NCBI GenBank assembly: GCA_963784995.1
Contig: CAWATZ010000024.1
Span: forward strand, 124,001 to 188,000
Reading direction: 5' to 3'
Origin: CAWATZ01 sp963784995
GTDB taxonomy: Bacteria; Planctomycetota; Planctomycetia; Gemmatales; Gemmataceae
Length of the DNA: 64,000 nt
Shown piece after piece: positions 35,990-46,000 of this stretch. The first letter of the stretch is position 1. Each line of letters starts with the position of its first letter. Both the position numbers and the translations under genes were made by a program. Under the pieces are notes generated by a model. The model was not told the DNA's origin. It did no database searches and saw nothing but the letters and a program-made list of their open reading frames with translations.

Positions 35990-37828
35990 TTATACGCGCA
36001 ATCCCACCGCTCGCATCAGGGCCAGGGCGTTGCTGTTGCGCACCACGCCGGGTTGCAGCCGATAGTCGAAGATCATCTCGCCATTCTCGAAGCGGTCGGC
36101 GAAATGAACGTTGACGGCCCGCTCGCCCAGGTGCTCGGCGATGTCCGTCAGGGACAGGTCGTGCGTCGTGATCAGGCCGATGGCGCCACTCTCCACCAGG
36201 CCGGTCACCAGCGCCTCGGCGCCAGCCCGGCGGTCGTGCGAGTTGGTGCCGGCAAACAGCTCGTCCAGCAGAAACAGCAACGGCAGCGGACCGCGCGACA
36301 GGTCCACGATCTGCCGCAGCCGCAGGATCTCGGCATAGAAGCGGGATTGACCGGCTTGCAGCGAATCCTGGATTCGCAAGGTGGCGCCCAGGACCAGCGG
36401 CGACAGACGCAAGCGATGAGCCATCACCGGGGCCCCGGCCAGGGCCAGCACGGCGTTGATGCCGACCGTCCGTAAGTAGGTGCTTTTGCCCGACATGTTC
36501 GAGCCGCTGACCACCAGCAGCCGGAGCTTGTCCGTCAGCTTCAGGTCGTTGCGGACTCGGCGGGAGCGCGGCATTGGCAAGAGCGGATGGGCCAGACCCT
36601 CGCCATCGTAACAGACCGCGTCGGTGACGATCTCGGGGAAAGGGTCTTCGGGGTTCTCGTAGGAGTAGGCGGCCAGGGCGCAGAGGGCCTCGAACTGGCC
36701 GACCACGTCGAGCCAGTCGGCCACGTGCGAACCGGTGCGGGCGCGCCATTTCTCGATGGCGTAGGCCAGCTGCGTACCCCACAGCAGCAACACGGCAATG
36801 GGTGCAAACAGCTGATTGCGGCGCGAATTGAGCAGGTCGAGCAGGTTGCCCAACTGGGCGATCTGCTGCGAGGGGGGCCAGTCCCGCGACCGCTGGTGTG
36901 ATACCTCCAGCCGGGCCTGGAGCTGGCGCAGCCGGGGCGTCTCGAAGATCGGTTTCTCCAGACAGGCCAGGACGTTGGCCAGCAAGGAGAGGTCCCGGCT
37001 GCGTTTCTGGACCACTTGCAAGACCCGCTCGACGCGCTGCCGCAAGCAGCCGGCCAGGATCAATCCCAGGACCAGCGTGACCACGAAGAACAGCGGCTCC
37101 CAGCCGTTGACGAGCCAGCCGAACAGGAAGACGACGTTGCCCAGGCCGATCACCAGGGCCAGCCAGCGCGGCCAGAACGGCCGAAGCAAGGGCGGCTCCG
37201 CGCCCCAGCGGGCCACGGCGGCGAAATCGACCCCGTGAGGAACGTCGTCGCCCAGCAGGGCCAGCTCCTCACGCAGGTCGAGCAGAGGCCGCAGCTCGGC
37301 CACGGCTTGCTGGCGGGCGACAATCTCCTCGGCACTGGCGGTGGCCCGCAGCCAGGAGGCCAGGGTAGTTTCGCCAGTGCTGGTGCGGGCGGTGCAGAGC
37401 AGCTCGAACAGCGAGCCGACGCCGAACAGATCGAGGTCGGCGGCGTAGGGATGAGACTCGTCGAGGAACTGAGTGCCCGGCCGGCCCTTGCCGCGCCATT
37501 CGTTGTCCAGTCGGGCCCGGCCCCAGTTGTAGAAGGCGACCGCCCGGCCGGCCCGATACCAGGCGCGGATCACGCGCTCGTGACGCAGGAGCAGGAAGAC
37601 GAAGCCGGTCAGGGGGATGAGCAGCCACCAGCCCGAGATCCAGTGCAGGGCAAAGGCCAGCCAGCCGACCGCCACGCCGATCAGGAAGACCACCAGCTTG
37701 CCATTGCCGGCCAGCCGTTCCCAGCCCACCAGCCGCTGGCATTCGTCCCGGCGTTCCTGGAGCCTCCGGGCGTACACTTCGCGGGGCCCAGGACTGGCCA
37801 GGGGCAGCGCTTCCATCACGGCGGGCAC
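35990..37828 (-). CDS. MutS-family ATPase with N-terminal membrane segments
   Basis: A protein of about 612 residues with the C-terminal MutS ATPase domain: Walker A GSNMSGKSTYLRT, Q/D-loop region LRIQDSLQAGQSRFYAEI, Walker B LLFLLDELFAGTN and the His switch GLITTHDLS. The N-terminal mismatch-recognition domains of MutS are absent. Instead there are two hydrophobic pairs (about residues 45-85, VVFLIGVAVGWLAFALHW, and about 215-255, WLALVIGLGNVVFLFGWL) plus a helical lever-like region. This matches a membrane-associated MutS-like subgroup of unknown role, not mismatch repair proper. I chose GTG 37828 because AGAGGA lies 6 bases upstream; the raw frame extends further but runs through a palindrome. 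Confidence 0.8.
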   Translation of the reverse strand: MPAVMEALPLASPGPREVYARRLQERRDECQRLVGWERLAGNGKLVVFLIGVAVGWLAFALHWISGWWLLIPLTGFVFLLLRHERVIRAWYRAGRAVAFYNWGRARLDNEWRGKGRPGTQFLDESHPYAADLDLFGVGSLFELLCTARTSTGETTLASWLRATASAEEIVARQQAVAELRPLLDLREELALLGDDVPHGVDFAAVARWGAEPPLLRPFWPRWLALVIGLGNVVFLFGWLVNGWEPLFFVVTLVLGLILAGCLRQRVERVLQVVQKRSRDLSLLANVLACLEKPIFETPRLRQLQARLEVSHQRSRDWPPSQQIAQLGNLLDLLNSRRNQLFAPIAVLLLWGTQLAYAIEKWRARTGSHVADWLDVVGQFEALCALAAYSYENPEDPFPEIVTDAVCYDGEGLAHPLLPMPRSRRVRNDLKLTDKLRLLVVSGSNMSGKSTYLRTVGINAVLALAGAPVMAHRLRLSPLVLGATLRIQDSLQAGQSRFYAEILRLRQIVDLSRGPLPLLFLLDELFAGTNSHDRRAGAEALVTGLVESGAIGLITTHDLSLTDIAEHLGERAVNVHFADRFENGEMIFDYRLQPGVVRNSNALALMRAVGLRV

Positions 37829-37918
37829 GGTCGTTCCTCTGCGGTTGTTCCGGGGTCTGGGCTCCTGCTTGACCATAGCGAAACCGGCGCGTCCTGGCAG
37901 CGCCGGCTGGCCGTTTCG

Positions 37919-38052
37919 GCCCCGTGGGTGCGCTGCGCGACCCACGGCTGAGATATGCAACCCCTTCGGGGTAAAAAACTGGACCCGCGTTGTCTTTTCC
38001 CCCGAAGGGGTTACGTAACCCAGCCGTGGGTCGCGCAGCGCACCCACGGGGC
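37919..38052. repeat. long inverted repeat with nested stem
   Basis: Arms 37919-37950 and 38021-38052 are 32-bp perfect reverse complements, and each arm is itself partly palindromic (ccgtgggt / acccacgg). A second inner stem pairs aaccccttcgggg (about 37959-37971) with ccccgaaggggtt (38000-38012). The element touches the 3' end of the secreted-protein gene at 38058 and lies upstream of the MutS-like gene. Confidence 0.87.
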
Positions 38053-38057
38053 GGGCA

Positions 38058-38876
38058 TCACCGCTGCTCGGCCTGAATCCGTTGCCACAGGCGATCGATC
38101 GCCTGCTGCAATTCCGGCTTGGCCTTGGCCCGCTGCTCCTTGAGGTACCCCTCGGCGAAACGTCCCATGATGAGCAAATCCTGCTCGGCCATGCGCCGCA
38201 CCAGCGGGTCGGCGTCGAGCAGCTTGGTCGCCTGGCAGATGGGCCGGGGGCCGGGCCGGATCATGCGGGTCTCGCTCACCTTGACCAGTTTGCCGGCCTC
38301 GTCCAGGGTCAGCGTGGCACTCAGTTCGCCGTTGCCGCCCTGCATCACCACCGTCCGGGCCGAGACGGTCTTGCCCTTGTCCGCGGAAGCGACCTTGGTC
38401 GAGTCGTCCTGCAAGGCGAACTTGTAGAAGCCGTCTTGCGAGTATTCCTGGGACAGCCGAATCCACGACCGGGCCAGGTCCTTGGCCGCATCGTCTTTTT
38501 TGGCGTCGGCCTGATGGCTCTTGAAGAAGGCTTCCAGCTCCTTGCCAGTGGGCAGCAGCTCCAACTTGCCATCGACGTTGTAGGCAAAGACGTTGGAGGC
38601 TTTCAGCCCCTCGGGGACCGGACGCCCCACGGGGAACTGGCGGAACAGGGCGGTCACGAACACCTGGGCGGGAAAGGCCCGTGCCAGCGGCTCGTCCTTG
38701 ACCACCTGCACCAAGGCCGCGGCACCTTTCTTCTTCTCCAGGTAATCCTTGACCGCCTTCTCGGCCTTGGCCACGTCCTCGGCCGTGGCCTTCTTCTCCG
38801 GCGCGGGGGCGGCCAGGATCGGCTGCGCCAGAAACAGCGCGGTCAGCGAACAGACAAGCAAGCGAATCCGGAACAT
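38058..38876 (-). CDS. hypothetical secreted protein
   Basis: A 272-residue protein with a clear Sec signal peptide (MFRIRLLVCSLTALFLAQPI, cleavage near AAPAP). The mature part begins with a charged helix (KKATAEDVAKAEKAVKDYLE), continues with a mixed domain and ends with a helical, Gln- and Lys-rich tail (LQQAIDRLWQRIQAEQR). I recognise no family. AAGGAG lies 7 bases before ATG 38876. It is transcribed divergently from the KAS III-like gene, and its 3' end is close to the large palindrome. Confidence 0.65.
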   Translation of the reverse strand: MFRIRLLVCSLTALFLAQPILAAPAPEKKATAEDVAKAEKAVKDYLEKKKGAAALVQVVKDEPLARAFPAQVFVTALFRQFPVGRPVPEGLKASNVFAYNVDGKLELLPTGKELEAFFKSHQADAKKDDAAKDLARSWIRLSQEYSQDGFYKFALQDDSTKVASADKGKTVSARTVVMQGGNGELSATLTLDEAGKLVKVSETRMIRPGPRPICQATKLLDADPLVRRMAEQDLLIMGRFAEGYLKEQRAKAKPELQQAIDRLWQRIQAEQR

Positions 38877-39121
38877 GGCGATCTCCTTGTGCGTCCAGGG
38901 GTACAACCGGAAAGGGATGCGGTCGTTGTAGGCCCTTCCGGTCTGCCTGGCAAGCTGGCGGAGCTTGCCCCCTGGCGCTAGCCCGGGGAGGACAGAGGTC
39001 AGAGGAGGAGTTTTCCAGCAGACGCTCAATTGCCCTTGTTCCTCGTCGTGCCCCTGTGTTAAGGGTGGCCAACTCCGGGTCGCCTGGAAGACCGGATACC
39101 TTTTCCCGAGATCGTCGTGCC

Positions 39122-40154
39122 ATGGATGCGATCCTTCGAGCGATTGATTACCACCTGCCCGAAGACAGCCTCAGCAATGACGATCTGCGCCGCGAGTTTC
39201 CCGAGTGGGACCTGGACCGCATCAAGCGCAAGACCGGGATCGTCAAACGGCGGATTGCCCGTCCGGAAGAGTGCGCCTCCGACCTGGCCCTCCATGCCGC
39301 CCGCCGCTGTTTCGCCCGTGGCGTCTGCCGGCCGGAGGACGTCGATTTCCTGATCCTCTGCACGCAATCGCCCGATTACTTCCTGCCCACCACGGCCTGT
39401 CTGCTGCAAAAGGAGCTGGGCCTGCCGACCACGGTCGGGGCCCTCGACGTCAACCTGGGCTGTTCCGGCTACGTTTACGGCCTGGGCCTGGCCAAGGGCC
39501 TGATCGAAACGGACCAGGCAGCCAACGTGCTGCTGCTGACGGCCGACACCTACAGCAAGTACATTCACACGGCCGACCGGAGCGTGCGGACCATCTTCGG
39601 CGACGGGGCCGCCGCCACCCTGATCCAGGCGAGCCCGGCCGGCAAGGGTTGCACCATCGGCCCCTTCGTCTATGGCACCGATGGTACGGGCGCGGGCAAC
39701 CTGATCGTCAAGGGCGGCGGCATGCGGCACCGGGTCGCGTCACCCAACGACGGCTGTCCACCGGGACCGCCCGTGCCAGCTGTTCATGAACGGACCGGAG
39801 ATCTTCCACTTCACCATGCAGCAGGTGCCGGAGTGCCTGGAGCGGCTGCTGGAGCGCTCCGGCCGCGCGCTGGAGGAGATCGACCTGTTCGTCTTTCACC
39901 AGGCCAACACGTACATGCTGGAACATTTGCGGCAGAAGCTCCGGCTGCCGAAGGAGAAATTCTTCGTCGGCATGGAGGAGTTCGGCAACACCGTCTCGGC
40001 GTCGATCCCAATTGCCCTGCGCCAGGCGGAAGAGGCCGGCCAGCTGCGTGCGGGCACGCTGGTGGCGCTGGTCGGCTTCGGCGTCGGCTACTCCTGGGGC
40101 GCGACGCTGGTGCGCTGGGTCGTGCCGCAGGCGGCGGTCAACGCGGTGGCGTGA
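39122..40154 (+). CDS. 3-oxoacyl-ACP synthase III family protein (KAS III-like), frameshifted
   Basis: A thiolase-fold condensing enzyme of the FabH/KAS III family, about 343 codons, using an acyl-CoA starter and malonyl-ACP or a related extender. The catalytic Cys is residue 114 (DVNLGCSGYVYGLGLAKG), His lies in LFVFHQANTYMLEHL and Asn in EEFGNTVSASIPIAL, so the C-H-N triad is complete. FGDGAAATLIQ is another family block. The frame shifts near 39770, before LFMNGPEIFHFT. ATG 39122 gives the expected start. Whether it initiates fatty acid synthesis or makes a secondary product cannot be told; no other fab gene is near. Its last 120 bases recur three times downstream as degenerate fragments. 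Confidence 0.87.
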
Positions 40155-40155
40155 G
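40036..40155 (+). repeat. KAS III 3'-end repeat, copy A (in the intact gene)
   Basis: The last 120 bases of the KAS III-like gene, ending gtggcgtgag over the stop codon. It is the functional copy from which fragments B, C and D (42930, 48072, 53204) appear to derive. Confidence 0.85.
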
Positions 40156-40327
40156 TGAGGTTGCGCCCATCACCCCATTCGGGAACATGTCTTTCGCCAG
40201 CTTCCGGGCAATTGCGGGGAGGAGGCGACAGGGGTAGAATTCGGCAAGGGGTAGAGGGAAAGCTGGATCGACTCTCATCGAGTCAAGAATCCCGGTGAGG
40301 CGCTTTGCCCCTACCAGGAACAATCCG

Positions 40328-41639
40328 ATGCGGATCGACTCCATTACTCTCCGAAACTTCTGCTGTTTCGATTCGCGCCGCTTTGAGCTACGCGCCTCGC
40401 TTCACTCTGCTCATTGGTGACAACGGTTCGGGAAAAACCTCGATCCTGGATGGGCTCGCCGTCGGCCTCGGATCGCTGTTTCTGGGTTTTCCCGAGGCTG
40501 CTGTCCCCCGCAGCATCTACCGCGAGGAAGTTCGCTTTCGCTCCTTGATGGTCGGGGAGACCCCCACGCGGGAGTTACAGTTTCCTGTCCAGGTCCAGTG
40601 CGAGGGGATCGTCGATAGCCAGTCAGGCTCCTGGAGCCGGGAGCTGAACAGCCTGGAAGGCCGCACCACCCGGCAACACGCCAGCTGGATTCAGAAGCGT
40701 GGCGAGGAAATGAGTCAGCGAGCCCGGGCGGGGGAAGAAGTCCTCTTGCCGGTCATCTCCTATTACGGGACTGGCCGGTTATGGGTGCAGAAGCGACAGC
40801 GAGCCGTGGAGGCCCTGCCTCCCGGTAGTCGCGGACTGGGCTACCTCGACTGCCTGGACCCCGCCTCGGACGAGAAACGTCTGCTGGCCTGGTTCAAGAC
40901 CAACGAAATCGCTGCCATCCAGCGTAAGCAGCCCATTGGCGTCCTGGAAGCGGCCCGCACTGCCATCCGCACCAGCATCAACGATGCACGCCACGCCTAT
41001 TTCGACGTCTCCCTGGACGACCTGGTTCTGCGCCTGGGGCAGGCGGATCTCCCCTTTCACTCCCTGAGCGACGGCTACCGCAACTTGCTGGCGATGGTGG
41101 CTGACATCGCGGTGCGTTGCGGCACCCTGAACCCGGCCCTGATGGATCGAGCGGCCACGGAAACGCCTGGCGTCGTACTGATCGATGAAATCGACCTGCA
41201 CCTGCACCCGAAATGGCAGCGGCACGTTGTTGAGGATTTGTTGCGGACGTTTCCGAAGGTCCAGTTCGTGGCGACGACCCACTCTCCGTTCATCATTCAA
41301 TCCTTACTCCCCCGTCAGGACGTCAAACTCCTGAACCTGGACAATCAAGCGGCGGCCGGCTTCGTCAACAAGAGCGTCGAGGAGATCGCGGAAGAAGTCC
41401 AGGGAGTCCCGGAAGTGCAGCGGAGCAAGCGTTACCAGGACATGATGAAGGCGGCCCAGCGTTACTTCCAGGCGTTACAGGACGCGCAAGGAGTTGCCCC
41501 GGACCAGCGAGAAACTCTCCGCCAGGAGCTGGATCGCCTGTCGGCCCCGTTCGGAGACGACCCGGCTTATCAGGCCTTCCTCCGGATGCAGCGGCTGGCC
41601 TCCGGAATTGATGGAGGCAACGGTGATGCGCCCCGTTGA
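40328..41639 (+). CDS. ptuA: Septu-like AAA ATPase (PtuA family), frameshifted near N-terminus
   Basis: An ABC/RecF-type AAA ATPase of about 437 codons. Walker A is LLIGDNGSGKTSILDGLAVG; the ABC signature region is HSLSDGYRNLLAMVADIAVR; Walker B is GVVLIDEIDLHLHPKWQR followed by FVATTHSPFIIQSL. The C-terminus is a helical, Gln-rich tail. A frameshift near 40395 separates the first 25 residues (MRIDSITLRNFCCFDSRRFE, the expected beta-strand start) from the Walker A part. The HNH nuclease gene starts inside its 3' end. ATPase plus TIGR02646-type HNH nuclease is the arrangement of the Septu anti-phage system and of retron effectors; no reverse transcriptase is seen here, so Septu is the better reading. 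The assignment to defence is inference from domain and order. Confidence 0.75.
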
Positions 41640-42324
41640 GCGCGGCGCCCGGCCGGTCGATGCTGCCGGCGCTCTGCGCGTGTTTGCCCACTATCGCGAG
41701 GCCCGCGACCCCCTGATCGACCAGATCGGGGACCACTGCTCCTACTGCGAGCTGCCGTTACACGAAGGGCCCGACGTCGAACACGTCAAGCCAAAAAGTC
41801 TCTACCCGGGTCTGGAGCGGGATTGGCGCAATTTCCTGCTGGGATGCTGCTATTGCAACGCGATCAAGGCGGACGAGGACCTCAACCTGGCAGACTACTT
41901 CTGGCCGGACCGTGACAACACGTTCCGGGCCTTTGACTATCCCGTGGACCTGCCGCCTCAGCCTGCTGGGATGCTCTCGGCCGCTGACCGGCAGAAAGCC
42001 CAGCGAACCCTGGAGTTGACGGGGCTCGACCGGGTGCCCGGACATCCGCGCTTCAGTGAGCGGGACCTTCGCTGGCGGAAGCGTCGGCAGGCCTGGGGTG
42101 TTGCCCTGCTCTCTTTGCAGAACTTGCGCCAGCATGATTCCGAGGCGATGCGCACGCAAATCACGCTGCTGGCGGCCTCCCGGGGATTCTTCTCGATCTG
42201 GATGACTGTTTTCCGCGAGGATCCGGACATGAAGCGCCGGCTGATCGCCAGTTTTCCCGGCACCGCCCTGAGCTGCTTTGACGCCAACGGTGACCCCGTG
42301 CCCAGGCCCGGAGGGGCGATCTGA
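41626..42324 (+). CDS. ptuB: Septu-like HNH endonuclease (PtuB family, TIGR02646-like)
   Basis: A 232-residue HNH nuclease. The zinc-stabilised fold is visible as CSYCELPLHEGPDVEHVKPK, then WRNFLLGCCYCNAIK: two CxxC pairs frame the catalytic EH and the Asn of the HNH motif. The rest is helical (YFWPDRDNTFRAFDYPVDLP, WGVALLSLQNLRQHDSEAMR). This pattern is that of the TIGR02646 family, found as PtuB in Septu and as the nuclease of some retron systems. ATG 41626 has GGAGG 8 bases upstream and overlaps the ATPase gene by 14 bases, so translation is coupled. The expected role is nucleic-acid cleavage on infection, licensed by the ATPase. The gene is intact. Confidence 0.8.
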   Translation: MRPVERGARPVDAAGALRVFAHYREARDPLIDQIGDHCSYCELPLHEGPDVEHVKPKSLYPGLERDWRNFLLGCCYCNAIKADEDLNLADYFWPDRDNTFRAFDYPVDLPPQPAGMLSAADRQKAQRTLELTGLDRVPGHPRFSERDLRWRKRRQAWGVALLSLQNLRQHDSEAMRTQITLLAASRGFFSIWMTVFREDPDMKRRLIASFPGTALSCFDANGDPVPRPGGAI

Positions 42325-42364
42325 GCAGTAATTGGGTGCAGCACAGGGAAAGAGAACGCACTGC

Positions 42365-42448
42365 ATGGGCCGCGAAATGAACCAGGGAGAGGTCGCCTTC
42401 GAGTTCGATGGCCGTTTCTGCCGTGTCCGGAAATTCGATCCGGCCTGA
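42365..42448 (+). CDS. possible 27-codon small frame
   Basis: A short frame between the HNH gene and the next gene encodes MGREMNQGEVAFEFDGRFC followed by RVRKFDPA. Its ribosome binding site is weak, and it may be the tail of a lost gene. I list it because it sits in the same operon-like run and would be missed by length cut-offs. Confidence 0.2.
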   Translation: MGREMNQGEVAFEFDGRFCRVRKFDPA

Positions 42449-42459
42449 GATGAGGCATC

Positions 42460-42915
42460 ATGGACAAGCGCATCAAGGCCACCGAGCCCACCGTCAAGCG
42501 AATCCAAACCAGTGAGCCGACCGTGCGGCGTCTCGACCCTCAGACCGTTGCTGAGGCTCTGGCCGGCGAACCCGTCCCCGGTCACGTCGAAGGGCGACCG
42601 GGTCCGCTCACGCTCCACGTACTGCGCGGGGAACTGCTCCGACGGGGCGACCACCAAGAGGAGAAGGGGATGGCACCAACACTCACCTACGGCCGGCTCT
42701 ACGACAAGCTGGCCGGCCTGGGCTACAACCAGCGCAAGCTGGCGCTGAACGGCAAGACCGTGCAGGTTTTTGAACACAAGACCATCGACAATGCCATGCT
42801 CGTCCTGCCGGACAACGATCCCAAGGAACCCGTTGACCCGTTCGACGTGAGATCGGTGCTGGCCTATCTCCAATCGCGTGGCGTCGTGTCGGAACACAAT
42901 CCTTTCCTGGATTGA
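42460..42915 (+). CDS. hypothetical protein downstream of the Septu-like pair
   Basis: A 151-residue product with two dissimilar halves. Residues 1-68 are basic and carry two similar TEPTVKR / SEPTVRR motifs and LTLHVLRGELLRRG. From residue 71 (MAPTLTYGRLYDKLAGLGYN) comes a compact 81-residue region (VQVFEHKTIDNAMLVLPDND, FDVRSVLAYLQSRGV). An AGGAGAAGGGG ribosome binding site lies just before the internal ATG at 42670, so the second half may be a separate gene of 81 codons and the first a separate or truncated one. I recognise neither. The KAS III fragment B begins 15 bases after the stop. A role in the neighbouring defence module is possible but unsupported. Confidence 0.5.
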   Translation: MDKRIKATEPTVKRIQTSEPTVRRLDPQTVAEALAGEPVPGHVEGRPGPLTLHVLRGELLRRGDHQEEKGMAPTLTYGRLYDKLAGLGYNQRKLALNGKTVQVFEHKTIDNAMLVLPDNDPKEPVDPFDVRSVLAYLQSRGVVSEHNPFLD

Positions 42916-42929
42916 CCAGCTAAACCAAA

Positions 42930-43048
42930 CCGGCCAGCTCCGCGCGGGCACGCTGGCGGCGCTGGTCGGCTTCGGCGTCGGCTACTCCTGGGCGCGACCC
43001 AGGTGCGCTGGGTCGTGCCGCAGGCGGCGGTCAATGCAGTGGCGTGAG
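42930..43048 (+). repeat. KAS III 3'-end repeat, copy B
   Basis: About 119 bases closely similar to the last 120 bases of the KAS III-like gene, beginning ccggccagct and ending gtggcgtgag. It carries a one-base deletion in cctggg-cgcgac and scattered substitutions, so it is not translatable as the original tail. The match stops at the stop codon. Confidence 0.85.
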
Positions 43049-43071
43049 TCCTCGGATTGGTCGCGGCCATC

Positions 43072-46000
43072 TCACGGGCCGTTGAAGATGTCGTTGTCGC
43101 TGGTGGTCGCTTTGTTGCCTTTGACGATACTGCCACGAGATTCAGGACGCTGCTGTAGCTGTAGATCCCACCACCCTCGCCCAGCACGCTGCCATTCGCC
43201 TTGTTGCCGTTGACCACGGAGTTCTGCACGTCCACCGTGCTCTGGATGGCATAGATCCCCCCACCCAGGGCAGTCGCGCCGTTGGCCTGGTTGGCGTTGA
43301 CCGTGCAGTTGGTCAGCGACAGAAGGCTGTTGGCACTGTAGATCCCACCGCCCAGGGCGGTGCCAGATGAGTTGACCTGGTTGGCGTTGATGACGGAATT
43401 GGTGATCGTCACGCTGCCACCGATCGTGCTGATGCCACCACCCGTGGACGCCGACTGGTTCTTGATGATGTTGCTGGAGGCGACGGTCAGCGTGCCCTGG
43501 TTGGAAATCCCACCGCCGCCGCCGATGGCGGAGTTGCCGCTGACGGTGCAGTTGGTCAGCGTGGCCGTGTTCCCGTAAGAGGTGAACGCGCCGCCGCCGC
43601 CGCCGTTGCACACGCCGCCACCGCCGCCAGGGCCAAATCTTGCTTGGGTGGCGGAGTTGCCGCTGACGGTGCAGTTGGTCAGTGTGACCGTCGAGTAGAA
43701 GCCCGGGTTGGGGGAGAACAAACCGAGGTTGTACACGCCGCCGCCGCCGCCGATGGTGGAGTTGCCGCTGACGGTGCAGTTGGTCAGCGTGGCCGTGCCG
43801 AAGTATTTGTTGGCCACGCCGCCGCCGCCGCCGATGGCGTAGTTGCCGCTGACTTTGCAGTTGGTCAGCGTGGCCGTGCTCCCAAAAGAGTTGAACACGC
43901 CGCCGCCGCCGTTGAAGTTGCCGCCGATGCCGCCACCGAGGGCGGAGTTGCCGCTGACGGTGCAGTTGGTCAGCGTGGCCGTGGCATAATACCCCACGAC
44001 AGAATCGCCAACCCATTGGAACAGGCCGCCGCCGCCGGCGCTGGCGGAGTTGCCGCTGACGGTGCAGTTGGTCAGCGCAAGCGAGCCGTAGTTGTAAAAG
44101 CCGCCGCCGTAGGAGGCGGAGTTGCCGCTGACGGTGCAGTTGGTCAGCGTGGCCGTGCCGTAGTTTCTCACGCCGCCGCCGCCTTGGCCGGAGCTGCTGG
44201 CGGAGTTGCCGCTGACAGTGCAGTTGGTCATCGCCAGCGTGCCATAGAAGTTGATCACTCCGCCGCCGACAGCAGCGGCGTTGCCGCTGACCGTGCAGTT
44301 GGCCAGCGTGAGCCGTGCCGGAGTTGCTCACGCCGCCGCCGCCGTAGGAGGCGGAGTTGCCGCTGACGGTGCAGTTGCTCAGCGCAAGCGTGCCGGAGTT
44401 GTTCACGCCGCCACCGTCTTTGGCGGCGGAGTTGCCGCTGACGGTGCAGTTGGTCAGCGTAAGCGTGCCGGAGTTGTTCACGCCGCCGCCGACGGTGGCG
44501 GAGTTGCCGCCGCTGATCGTCAGTCCCGAGATGGACGCCGTGACCAGCCCATCGACCTGGAACACCCGGCTCAGCCCGCCGCCGCTGACCGTCACGCCCG
44601 CCTTCGGGCCCGTGATGGTTTCGGTCTCGCTCGTGTTGCTCAGCTCGAGCTGGGTGCCCGTCAGAGTGATCGTCTGCGGCGTCTTGAACACAGTCTTATC
44701 GAAGGTGATATTCGAGTTTCCCGAACTGTCGGCGTCGGCGAAGAGGATGGCCTCAGGTAGGCTCAAGAGGCCGGCTCCCGGGAAGAGAGTAGCGCTCGTC
44801 GTATTCACGATCAGGGAAGCGAAGACCGGGCCGGTGTTCGTGAGGGCGAAGGTGGCGGGTGATGTGCCGTTGGCCGACGCCACGACCTGGTACGATCCAT
44901 CCATGTTGTTGGGCGCGACGGTGGCAGCGGCCTGGCCGCCAGCGATGACGGCCGAGGAGGCGAACACAATCGCCGTGGCGCCATTGGTCGCGCGCTGGGC
45001 GACGAATGTGACAACACCCCCGTTCACCGGCTCGACCGGGTTGTTGGCCCTCACCGTCACCGCGAGCGGGTTGGCGAAGAGCGTGCCGATGTTCACCGTC
45101 TGGGGCGTGCTGCCGGCCACGAGTGTGAGGCCGGTGAAGCCCTGGCTCTCGAAGGCGCCGATGTCGATGGCGCCGACCCGGCCCAGGCCGCGCTGGTCGG
45201 TGGCGGGGATGCCCGCGCCACTGCTTCCCGCATTGATCGCCGGGCTGCCGGGCAGCAAGGCAACCGTCTGGGTCGGGCCCCCGTAATTGCCCAGCGGTGC
45301 CAGCGCGGCGTTGAGCGGCTGGGCGCTGGTGCCGGTCAGGTCGGAGCCAACCCAGCCGGAACTGGATCCGGTGTTGCCGATCAGGTTGTGGCCCTGAGAA
45401 GCGAAGACGCCGACGACGTCATAACTACTGTTCGCGGCGACGATCGTGTTGCCGATGGTCACCGTCGCAGTCGAAAACTTGTCAATGCCGGCGCCGTTTC
45501 CGCTGACGGTGCAGTTGGTCAGCTCCGCAGTGCCGCCCCTGCAGAACAGGCCGATGCTGGTGTTTCCGCTGACAGTGCAGTTGGTCAGGGTCGTCGTGCC
45601 GGTGTTGTTGTACAGACCGTCGCCGGTGTTTCTGCTGACTGTGCAGCTGGTCAGTGTCAGCGTGCCGGAGGCGATATTGGCCAGGCCGCCGTTTCGAGTG
45701 TTACCACTGACCGTGCAACCCGTCAGCGTTACCGTGCCGCCATTGTTGAACAGGCCACCGCCCTGGACGGCCAGCCCGGACCCGTTCGGCGCGCGGCCCT
45801 GGGTGATCGCCAGACCCGAGATGGACGCGGCGACGCCGCCGTCAATCTGGAATACCCGGCTCACGTTGTTGCCGCTCACCGTCACGCCCGCCGCCGGGCC
45901 CGTGATGGTTTCGGTCCCACTCGTGTTGCTCAGCTCGAGTTGCGTGCCCGTCAGCGTGATCGTTTGCGGCGTGGCGAAGACGGTCGGGTCGAACTGGATG

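Noticed and set aside
37829..38047. N-terminal extension of the MutS-like protein
   Set aside because: The extension is translated from the large palindrome and has no start signal or conserved sequence; GTG 37828 has a proper ribosome binding site.
40155..42460. A retron (reverse transcriptase with ATPase and HNH effector)
   Set aside because: No reverse transcriptase frame or msr/msd-like region is present around the ATPase-HNH pair, so a Septu-type pair is the simpler reading.
42864..43050. A C-terminal tail of the adhesin reading into KAS III fragment B
   Set aside because: The correct frame of the adhesin stops at 43072; the tail comes from a frameshift and antisense reading of the fragment.
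43520..44470. Regularly spaced direct repeats resembling a CRISPR array
   Set aside because: The repeats are in frame on the minus strand and encode TNCTVSGNSA of a beta-helix protein; intervals are uneven and coding, and no cas genes are near.
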